Source: Desulfobacteraceae bacterium
Lineage (GTDB): Bacteria > Desulfobacterota > Desulfobacteria > Desulfobacterales > JAABRJ01
Reading direction: 5' to 3'
DNA: 42,892 nucleotides
Assembly: GCA_022340425.1 (NCBI GenBank)
Contig: JAJDNY010000062.1
Coordinates: 1-42,892 of the forward strand
In this document: positions 37,866-42,892 of the stretch, in pieces
How the letters are laid out: the number at the start of each line of letters is the position of its first letter
Numbering within the stretch: position 1 is the stretch's first letter
Notes under the pieces: generated by a model
The model's database searches: none
What the model saw: the letters and a program-made list of their open reading frames with translations, nothing else
What the model was told of the DNA's origin: nothing
Position numbers and translations under genes: made by a program

Positions 37866-38531
37866 ATGGAAATCAAAGTGGTCCGCAAGGTCCTGGACGT
37901 CAATGACACCATGGCCGCCCGCAACCGGGAGCTGTTCAGCAGCAAAAAGGTGTTTGTCCTCAACATGATGAGTTCGCCGGGTTCGGGCAAGACCACCACC
38001 CTGGAGAAGACCCTCGCGCTCCTGGCACCGGCGCTGCATTGCGCGGTCATCGTCGGCGACGTCTGCACCACCAACGACGCGGACCGCCTGGCGCGCACGG
38101 GTGTGCCGGTGATCCAAGTCAACACCGACGCCTTCGGCGGCGACTGCCACCTGGCGGCCCACGTCATCGAAAAAGCGGCCATGGACCTGGATCTGGACCA
38201 GACGGAGCTGCTGATCGTTGAAAACGTGGGCAACCTCGTCTGCCCGGCGGAATTCGACATTGGCGAAGACGCCCGCGTGGTCGTGCTCAGCGTCACCGAA
38301 GGTGAGGACAAACCCCTCAAGTACCCCCTGATGTTCCGGGTCTGCGACGCCGCCCTGCTCAACAAGACCGACCTGCTGCCGCACCTGGACTACGACAAGG
38401 CCGCGGTGCTGGCCAATATCCGCCAGATCCACCCGCAGATGCCGATCTTTGAAATCTCGGCGCACAGCGGCGACGGGCTGGCCCCCTGGGTCGACTGGCT
38501 CAAGGAGCAGGTCGGGCGCAAGCTGCGGTAG
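37866..38531 (+). CDS. hypB: Hydrogenase nickel-incorporation GTPase HypB
   Basis: This 221-residue P-loop GTPase supplies energy for nickel delivery. Walker A is MSSPGSGKTTTLE (about 35-47), VGDVCTTNDADRL holds a metal-binding cysteine, ENVGNLVCPAEFDIGED is the switch region and NKTDLL the guanine motif. The N-terminal histidine-rich nickel store found in some homologs is absent, as in many anaerobes. The ATG at 37866 has AAGGAAA upstream; a TTG one codon earlier is also in frame. It is 41 bases downstream of hypA, so the pair is an operon. Confidence 0.94.
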   Translation: MEIKVVRKVLDVNDTMAARNRELFSSKKVFVLNMMSSPGSGKTTTLEKTLALLAPALHCAVIVGDVCTTNDADRLARTGVPVIQVNTDAFGGDCHLAAHVIEKAAMDLDLDQTELLIVENVGNLVCPAEFDIGEDARVVVLSVTEGEDKPLKYPLMFRVCDAALLNKTDLLPHLDYDKAAVLANIRQIHPQMPIFEISAHSGDGLAPWVDWLKEQVGRKLR

Positions 38532-38561
38532 CCGGCGGCGTAAGCATGCAGCCGCAACCCC

Positions 38562-38608
38562 AAAAAATGCTAAGAGGGCGAACCGTTTATTTGGTTCGCC
38601 CTCTTAGC
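38562..38608 (-). terminator. Rho-independent terminator of serA, possibly shared with hypB
   Basis: GCTAAGAGGGCGAACC (38569-38584) and GGTTCGCCCTCTTAGC (38593-38608) form a perfect 16-bp stem with an eight-base loop. On the minus strand the stem is followed by a T-run (complement of the six A at 38562-38567), the right order for serA, whose coding region ends at 38640. On the plus strand no T-run follows, but the stem may still help end hypB transcripts. Confidence 0.85.
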
Positions 38609-38639
38609 TTGTGTCGGATCGGAAAAGCCGGCCGCCGGG

Positions 38640-40232
38640 TCAGCCGAGATTCACCTGGCGGGCCGAAATGATGTTGGGCAGCGCGCGCAGCTCTTCGATC
38701 ACCGCTTCCTCAGCCGGGGAATCGACGTTGATCATGCACAGCGCGCGGTCCTCCAGCCGCCCCAGCTGGAAACGGCCGATATTGATGTTGTGGCGCCCCA
38801 GGGTTGTCCCCAGGTTGCCGATCACCCCGGGCCGGTCGAAGTTCTGGATGACGATCATGGCGCCCTCGGGAATGGCGTCCAGGTAGATTTTGCCCAGGCG
38901 GACGATGCGGGGGTGCTTCTCGGCGAAGATCGTGCCCCAGATTTCGCCCGGCCCCTCTTCGACGTCTTCCAGTTTCAGCCGGATGACCCCCGAAAAATTG
39001 GCCTTTTTCTGGGTGGTGACCTCCTTGACCGAGATGCCTTTTTCCTTGGCAATCTCGGGGGCGCTGACAAAGTTGACCGGTTTGTCGGTGAAGGCGCCCA
39101 GCAGGCCTTTGAGCAGGGCGTGGGTCAGCGGCTGGGTGGCCAGGTTGGCCATCTCGCCCTCGTAGGTGATTGTGATATCATGCACGCCCTTGGCCAGCTG
39201 CCCCATGAGCGAGCCCATCTTCTCGCTCAGATCCAGGTAGGGACGCAGCTGATCCATGCTCTCCTTGGAGAGCGACGGAAAATTGACCGCATTGGTGATG
39301 ACGTCGTTGATCAGGTAATTGGCGATCTGGTGCGCGATCATGTCGGCGACCTTTTCCTGGGCCTCGCCGGTGCTGGCCCCCAGGTGCGGCGTGAGAATCA
39401 CGTGGGGGTGCTGCAGGATCGGCCAGGTGGGATCGGGCGGTTCCTGGGGCAGCACGTCCAGGGCGGCCCCGGCCACCCGGCCGCTGACCAGCGCATCGTA
39501 GAGATCGTCGATGTTGACCACCTCGCCCCGGGAGCAGTTGATCAGCCGCACCCCGGGCTTCATTTTGACGATGGTTCCGGCGTTGATCAGGTTGACGGTC
39601 TCCTTCATGCGCGGCACATGCAGGGAGATAAAATCGGACCCGGCCAAGAGCTCGTCAAAACTCACCAGGGTAACCCCCAGCGCCCGGGCGGCCTCTGGGC
39701 TCACAAAGGGGTCGCTGGCGATCACCCGCATTTTCAGCCCCTGGGCCCGCTCGGCCACCACCCGCCCGATGTGCCCGAGACCGATGATCCCCAAAGTCTT
39801 GCCGGTGATCTCGACGCCGGTCAAGGTTTTCTTTTCCCACTTGCCGTGGCGCAACGACCAGGTCCCCTGGGGGATGTTGCGGGCGAGCGCGAACATCATC
39901 GAGATTGTGTGCTCGGCGGTGGTGATGGTATTGCCGCCGGGGGCGTTCATGACCACGATGCCCTTGCGGGTGGCGGCCTGCACGTCGATATTGTCGACCC
40001 CGATGCCGGCCCGGCCGATAACCTTCAGCCTGGGGGCCTTGTCCAGCACCGCCGCGGTAACGCGGGTGCCGCTGCGAATGGCCAGTCCGTCGAAATCGGC
40101 TATGATTTCAGCCAGCCGGTCCGGTTCGGAGGTGGTTTTGTCGTTGTCCACGACCACCTCGATCTGGCCCGTGGCCTCAAGAATTTGTCTGGCAAGCGGG
40201 GACATGCCGTCCCGGATCATGACTTTGAACAT
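38640..40232 (-). CDS. serA: D-3-phosphoglycerate dehydrogenase (long form with ACT domain)
   Basis: This 530-residue protein is the first serine-biosynthesis enzyme, oxidising 3-phosphoglycerate with NAD. RAGIGVDNIDV precedes the NAD motif GLGHIGR (151-157). The active site residues are R235 in NCSRG, E264 and H283 in PHLGAST. Residues about 320-450 form the allosteric-substrate-binding domain of the long form, and the last 80 residues are an ACT domain (IVIQNFDRPGVIGNLGTTLGR) where serine may inhibit. I chose the ATG at 40232, which has AGAGAGG upstream; a longer frame adds residues without match. It is on the strand opposite its neighbours and has its own terminator. Confidence 0.96.
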   Translation of the reverse strand: MFKVMIRDGMSPLARQILEATGQIEVVVDNDKTTSEPDRLAEIIADFDGLAIRSGTRVTAAVLDKAPRLKVIGRAGIGVDNIDVQAATRKGIVVMNAPGGNTITTAEHTISMMFALARNIPQGTWSLRHGKWEKKTLTGVEITGKTLGIIGLGHIGRVVAERAQGLKMRVIASDPFVSPEAARALGVTLVSFDELLAGSDFISLHVPRMKETVNLINAGTIVKMKPGVRLINCSRGEVVNIDDLYDALVSGRVAGAALDVLPQEPPDPTWPILQHPHVILTPHLGASTGEAQEKVADMIAHQIANYLINDVITNAVNFPSLSKESMDQLRPYLDLSEKMGSLMGQLAKGVHDITITYEGEMANLATQPLTHALLKGLLGAFTDKPVNFVSAPEIAKEKGISVKEVTTQKKANFSGVIRLKLEDVEEGPGEIWGTIFAEKHPRIVRLGKIYLDAIPEGAMIVIQNFDRPGVIGNLGTTLGRHNINIGRFQLGRLEDRALCMINVDSPAEEAVIEELRALPNIISARQVNLG

Positions 40233-40325
40233 AAGGCCTCTCTGAATGCCGCGTGCGTGGGTTCTCGGCGGTTTGCGGCGGCCGGGGAGGAAGCGCGCCG
40301 GCGCCGGCCGCCAAAAAGTTGTCTG

Positions 40326-40354
40326 CACATAGCACATTGGCGGGCGAATGTTAA
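40326..40354 (-). promoter_or_regulatory. Possible serA promoter
   Basis: On the minus strand TTAACA (40349-40354) and TATGTG (40326-40331) are 17 bases apart, about 95 bases upstream of the serA start codon. The -35 matches five of six positions, the -10 three. It lies in the 339-base divergent gap to the MEMO gene, where no other gene is seen. Confidence 0.4.
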
Positions 40355-40424
40355 GGATTTTGGCGCCGGCCAGGAGGGCTGCAGACGGATAGGTGGACTG
40401 CGGCGACACGGGTCTAAAAGTCCA

Positions 40425-40453
40425 TGGACAAGGCGGGCGGGGTGTGGCAAAAT
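40425..40453 (+). promoter_or_regulatory. Possible promoter for the MEMO-family gene
   Basis: TGGACA (40425-40430) and CAAAAT (40448-40453) are 17 bases apart and match five and four of the six consensus positions. The start codon at 40572 lies about 120 bases downstream and has a perfect AAAGGAGGTG ribosome site. Confidence 0.4.
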
Positions 40454-40571
40454 GAAATTCTTTACCCATCAGGGTCGCCGGGAGATCCACCGCCACGCCC
40501 CGCGCTCGCCCACAATCCTCCGCCGGCCTTTTCTCCCGCCACCTTCAGCCGCTTCAGAAAGGAGGTGCCCA

Positions 40572-41423
40572 ATGACGCTCCGCAAATCGGTCTTTGCCGG
40601 CAGCTGGTATCCCGACACCGCCGCCGGGTGTCAAAGCGCCATCAAAGGGTTCCTGAAAGAGGACGGTTTTCAGCCCCCCCCGGACCGCGTCCTGGTGGGC
40701 GGCATCGTGCCCCATGCCGGCTGGTTCTTTTCCGGCAGCATCGCCTGCCGCGTGATCCACGCCCTGCGGCAGGACCCCCCGCCGGACGTCTTCGTGCTCT
40801 TCGGCATGCACCTGCACCCCGCCTCGGCCCACCACATCATGACCGCCGGGGCTTGGGAAACACCTCTCGGCAGCCTGCCGGTGGAAGAGCGGCTGGCGGC
40901 CGCCCTGGCGCGACGGTTCGCATTCACCATTGAAAAGCCGGGGCGCTACTCCCAGGACAACACCATCGAGCTGCAGCTGCCGTTTATCAAATACTTTTTC
41001 AGGGGGGTCAAAATCGTTCCGATCGGCGCCGCACCGTCCCCCGAGGCCATCGAAATCGGGGCCGCCGCGGTGGACATCGGCCGTGAGCTGGGGTTGCGCA
41101 TCAAGATCCTGGGATCCACCGATTTGACCCATTACGGGGCCAACTACGGCTTTTCACCGGAGGGCAGCGGGCCGCAGGCCGTGCGCTGGGTGCGGGATCA
41201 AAACGACCGCGAAATAATCGAGACGATGCTGGCGCTGGACCCCCAGGCGGTGATCCGAAAAGCCCTGGCGCATCAGAATGCCTGCTGCGCCGGCGCGGCG
41301 GCGGCGGCACTGGCGGCCGGCCTGCAGCTTGGCGCCCGGCGAGCCGAGACCGTCGCCTATGCCACGAGCTACGACAAACACCCCGGAGACAGCTTTGTGG
41401 GCTATGTGGGCATCATTTTTTAG
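40572..41423 (+). CDS. MEMO family protein (AmmeMemoRadiSam system protein B)
   Basis: This 283-residue protein belongs to the MEMO/AMMECR2 family. It has KSVFAGSWYPD at the start, VGGIVPHAGWFFSG with a conserved histidine, DVFVLFGMHL, DNTIELQLPFIKYFF and ILGSTDLTHYGANYGF with another conserved histidine near the middle. Relatives share a fold with extradiol dioxygenases. The reaction is unknown. Such genes often go with an AMMECR1 gene and a radical SAM gene; neither is in the window. AAAGGAGGTG precedes the ATG, a very strong site. Confidence 0.88.
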   Translation: MTLRKSVFAGSWYPDTAAGCQSAIKGFLKEDGFQPPPDRVLVGGIVPHAGWFFSGSIACRVIHALRQDPPPDVFVLFGMHLHPASAHHIMTAGAWETPLGSLPVEERLAAALARRFAFTIEKPGRYSQDNTIELQLPFIKYFFRGVKIVPIGAAPSPEAIEIGAAAVDIGRELGLRIKILGSTDLTHYGANYGFSPEGSGPQAVRWVRDQNDREIIETMLALDPQAVIRKALAHQNACCAGAAAAALAAGLQLGARRAETVAYATSYDKHPGDSFVGYVGIIF

Positions 41424-41425
41424 CG

Positions 41426-41627
41426 CGTGTCCAAAAAGGTTGAACCGGTCATTTCCATGTGCTTCCACGCCGGTGGGTTGTGGAGCGGTTCTCCGGATGG
41501 CTGGGTCGTCACCGGAGGCTACCCAAGGACTACGAGAAGTTGCCCGAAACCACGAAAGCATAATACGCATCGCCGTGATCACACTGACGGCCCGTCGTCT
41601 TGCGGTCAAATGACTTTTTGGGACACG
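41426..41627. repeat. Inverted-repeat-bounded spacer element
   Basis: CGTGTCCAAAAAG (41426-41438) and CTTTTTGGGACACG (41614-41627) form near-perfect inverted ends, differing by one C. The inside has no convincing gene; an open frame of about 75 codons at 41427-41654 has no signal, motif or good ribosome site. The element sits two bases after the MEMO stop. It could be a small MITE-like repeat or a long terminator. Confidence 0.5.
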
Positions 41628-41691
41628 GTCTCAGAAAAAAGGTGTTGCGGATGAACGGGCGCACCAGACTGAAATCCATAAGGAGGTAACG

Positions 41692-42201
41692 ATGAAAAAA
41701 CGCACACCGTTATGGCTTGTGATGCTGCTGTCGATTGTCGTGGCAGGACCCGCGGTTGCCCAGGACCTTGTCATCTACCCGGCCAAGGGTCAGAGCCAGC
41801 AGCAGATGGAAAAGGACAAATTCGAATGCTACTCCTGGGCCAAAGGGCAAACCGGTTTTGATCCCATGCAAACGCCGACCGCCAGCAGTGCGCCGCCACC
41901 CCAGCAAGCCCAGGGGAGCGTGGCCGGCAGTGCTGTAAGGGGTGGTGTCGGGGGTGGGTTGCTGGGTGCCGGAGTGGGCGCCATCGCCAGCGGCAAAAAA
42001 GGTGCCAAAAAGGGGGCGGGCATCGGTGCTCTTACCGGTGGGGTTTTAGGCGGTGCGCGCACCCATCGGCAGCAGCAGCAGGACCAGCAGGCGCAGCAGC
42101 AGTGGGCCAACCAGCAAGCCGGACAGTATGCGCAGCAGCGCAATGCCTACAACCGTGCCTATGGTGCCTGCCTGGAAGGAAGAGGCTATTCCGTTAAATA
42201 G
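41692..42201 (+). CDS. Exported glycine-zipper protein
   Basis: This 169-residue protein has a signal peptide (MKKRTPLWLVMLLSIVVAGPAVAQ). A glycine-zipper region follows near residues 80-125 (VRGGVGGGLLGAGVGAIASG, then GAGIGALTGGVLGGA), a pattern found in outer-membrane-associated proteins that pack helices in membranes. Then comes a glutamine-rich stretch (HRQQQQDQQAQQQWANQQAG) and a CLEGRGYSVK end. Tyr-pattern ECYSWAKGQTGFDP occurs in many relatives. AAGGAGG precedes the ATG. The function is unknown, and the region after it to 42365 holds no recognised gene. Confidence 0.8.
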   Translation: MKKRTPLWLVMLLSIVVAGPAVAQDLVIYPAKGQSQQQMEKDKFECYSWAKGQTGFDPMQTPTASSAPPPQQAQGSVAGSAVRGGVGGGLLGAGVGAIASGKKGAKKGAGIGALTGGVLGGARTHRQQQQDQQAQQQWANQQAGQYAQQRNAYNRAYGACLEGRGYSVK

Positions 42202-42365
42202 CGTTCATCCCTGAATGACTCAGCTGCGCGGTTGCTATGCTGACCACTGTGATTTGAATTCTCGCAATATGTTGATGTTCCGCTTTTCAAATCGGGTTTC
42301 CGCTTTGGCCCGAAGCAAATAACGTCATCGGTTGGTGGACCCTGAAAAAACGTCTGGAGGGCATT

Positions 42366-42800
42366 ATGAACAAGCGAATCCTTACCGGTCTGATTTTTTT
42401 ATGCCTTTGCCTGATTCCCCTTGCAGCCGCCGGCGAAGACTTTGACGGCTCGAAAGCACTGCTGCTATCGGTCATAAAGGTGATCGAATGCACACCCGAC
42501 GGTGAGTGCTTCGAAACGCCGGCAGAGGAAATCGACGTGCCCCAGTTTTTTAAAATCGACTTCGAGAAAAAAAATATCGCATCCGCCGTGCCGGGTGACG
42601 ACAGGCCGCCCTCACCCATAGAACGCATGGAAAATGTGGACGGCAAACTGATCCTGCAGGGAGCGGAGGACGGTTATGAGAAGTCGCGGGACGGATTTGG
42701 CTGGACGCTGGCCATTTCAAAAGAAACCGGCAGGGCTGTTTACACCGCCTCCGGAGAGGAAGATGCCCTGGTGATTTTCGGTGCGACGGTTCCATTCTGA
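42366..42800 (+). CDS. Secreted protein of unknown function
   Basis: This 144-residue protein begins with a signal peptide (MNKRILTGLIFLCLCLIPLAAA, cleavage near residue 22) and has GGAGGG just upstream of the ATG. The mature part is acidic and has two cysteines (ECTPDGECFE), which could form a disulfide. WTLAISKETGRAVYTASGEEDALVIFGA near the end looks like a small beta-rich domain. I do not recognise a family. Its stop codon touches a truncated MlaA-like fragment on the other strand, which hints at a rearrangement here. Confidence 0.75.
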   Translation: MNKRILTGLIFLCLCLIPLAAAGEDFDGSKALLLSVIKVIECTPDGECFETPAEEIDVPQFFKIDFEKKNIASAVPGDDRPPSPIERMENVDGKLILQGAEDGYEKSRDGFGWTLAISKETGRAVYTASGEEDALVIFGATVPF

Positions 42801-42892
42801 CCGGGCCGGTTTCCACGAAATCCGGCGTGATGAATTCATAGGCACTCGCCACAGGCAGAAAGACGTACTTGTCGAAGTAATAGTTGAAGCGG
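42801..42892 (-). pseudogene. MlaA/VacJ-like lipoprotein fragment, broken at 42801
   Basis: Read from the right edge on the minus strand, the first 28 codons give RFNYYFDKYVFLPVASAYEF and then ITPDFVETG. This matches the MlaA/VacJ core, where FN, DxYV, PxAxxY and TPxxVxxG are spaced the same way. In relatives a SNFFxNL motif follows the glycine. Here it does not appear in any minus-strand frame; the frame stays open but runs antisense through the secreted-protein gene. The 5' part of the gene would lie outside the window. MlaA works in outer-membrane lipid transport. I read this as a 3'-truncated gene. Confidence 0.45.

Noticed and set aside
36078-38465. Minus-strand open frame of nearly 800 codons across sucCD and hypAB
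   Set aside because: It runs antisense through four clear genes and their gaps, and has no motif or ribosome site.
41427-41654. A 75-codon frame after the MEMO gene
   Set aside because: It lies inside the inverted-repeat element, has no good ribosome site and no recognisable protein features.

Overview
The window is a GC-rich bacterial chromosome segment with dense genes. It most likely comes from an anaerobic Desulfobacterota (Deltaproteobacteria) lineage such as a sulfate reducer or syntroph. This rests on gene content: a complete methylmalonyl-CoA/transcarboxylase propionate pathway joined to succinyl-CoA synthetase, hydrogenase nickel-insertion genes hypAB, and queA-tgt beside a DUF2065 gene. 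No rRNA, tRNA, CRISPR array, transposase or phage gene was recognised. The genus cannot be set from the sequence alone.

Layout. (1) 1-3460: the 3' end of a histidine phosphatase, a MurG-like glycosyltransferase and a NodB-like deacetylase. The glycosyltransferase is bracketed by two families of structured intergenic repeats (A at 369-473 and 2022-2145; B at 662-830 and, inverted, 2286-2455). (2) 3460-19150, plus strand: a short FtsX-like permease, a LolD/MacB-type ATPase, a 1605-residue protein fusing a degenerate M28-peptidase-like ectodomain to an FtsX-type permease, two large polytopic OPT-like membrane proteins, an ABC exporter with a swollen nucleotide-binding domain, a cyclic-nucleotide-binding-domain (cNMP) protein, a secreted protein, an unknown 300-residue protein and a PqqD-like protein. 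(3) 19288-23125, minus strand, convergent: a second copy of the ABC exporter plus cNMP pair, followed by an RsbW-like ATPase and an RsbV-like STAS protein. (4) 23403-25867: DUF2065 protein, queA and tgt (queuosine tRNA modification). (5) 25913-38531: NifU-domain protein, aminotransferase, methylmalonyl-CoA epimerase, methylmalonyl-CoA mutase, MeaB, carboxyltransferase, a small OadG-like protein, a 5S/biotin-carrier fusion, sucC, sucD, hypA, hypB. (6) 38562-42892: a terminator, serA (minus), a MEMO-family protein, a glycine-zipper protein, a secreted protein, and an MlaA-like fragment that breaks off at 42801.

How the genes work together. Region 5 encodes conversion between propionyl-CoA and succinyl-CoA. 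The MmdA-like 12S subunit and the 5S/biotin fusion can move a carboxyl group between methylmalonyl-CoA and pyruvate/oxaloacetate. Epimerase, mutase and MeaB handle the carbon-skeleton step, and SucCD makes ATP or GTP from succinyl-CoA. No membrane decarboxylase beta subunit and no biotin carboxylase are seen, which favours transcarboxylation over a sodium pump.

The most unusual part is 3460-23125. Two paralogous ABC exporters face each other in convergent operons. Each carries about 250-280 extra residues between the Q-loop and the ABC signature, and in both the region holds three copies of an N-[LI]-x-[FY]-G motif that normally occurs once. Each exporter is followed directly by a stand-alone cNMP-domain gene, and one operon adds an RsbV/RsbW-like pair. 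Together with the pseudo-peptidase/FtsX fusion, the OPT-like pair and a PqqD protein without a radical SAM partner, this looks like an uncharacterised envelope transport or signalling system. Its function is inference only.
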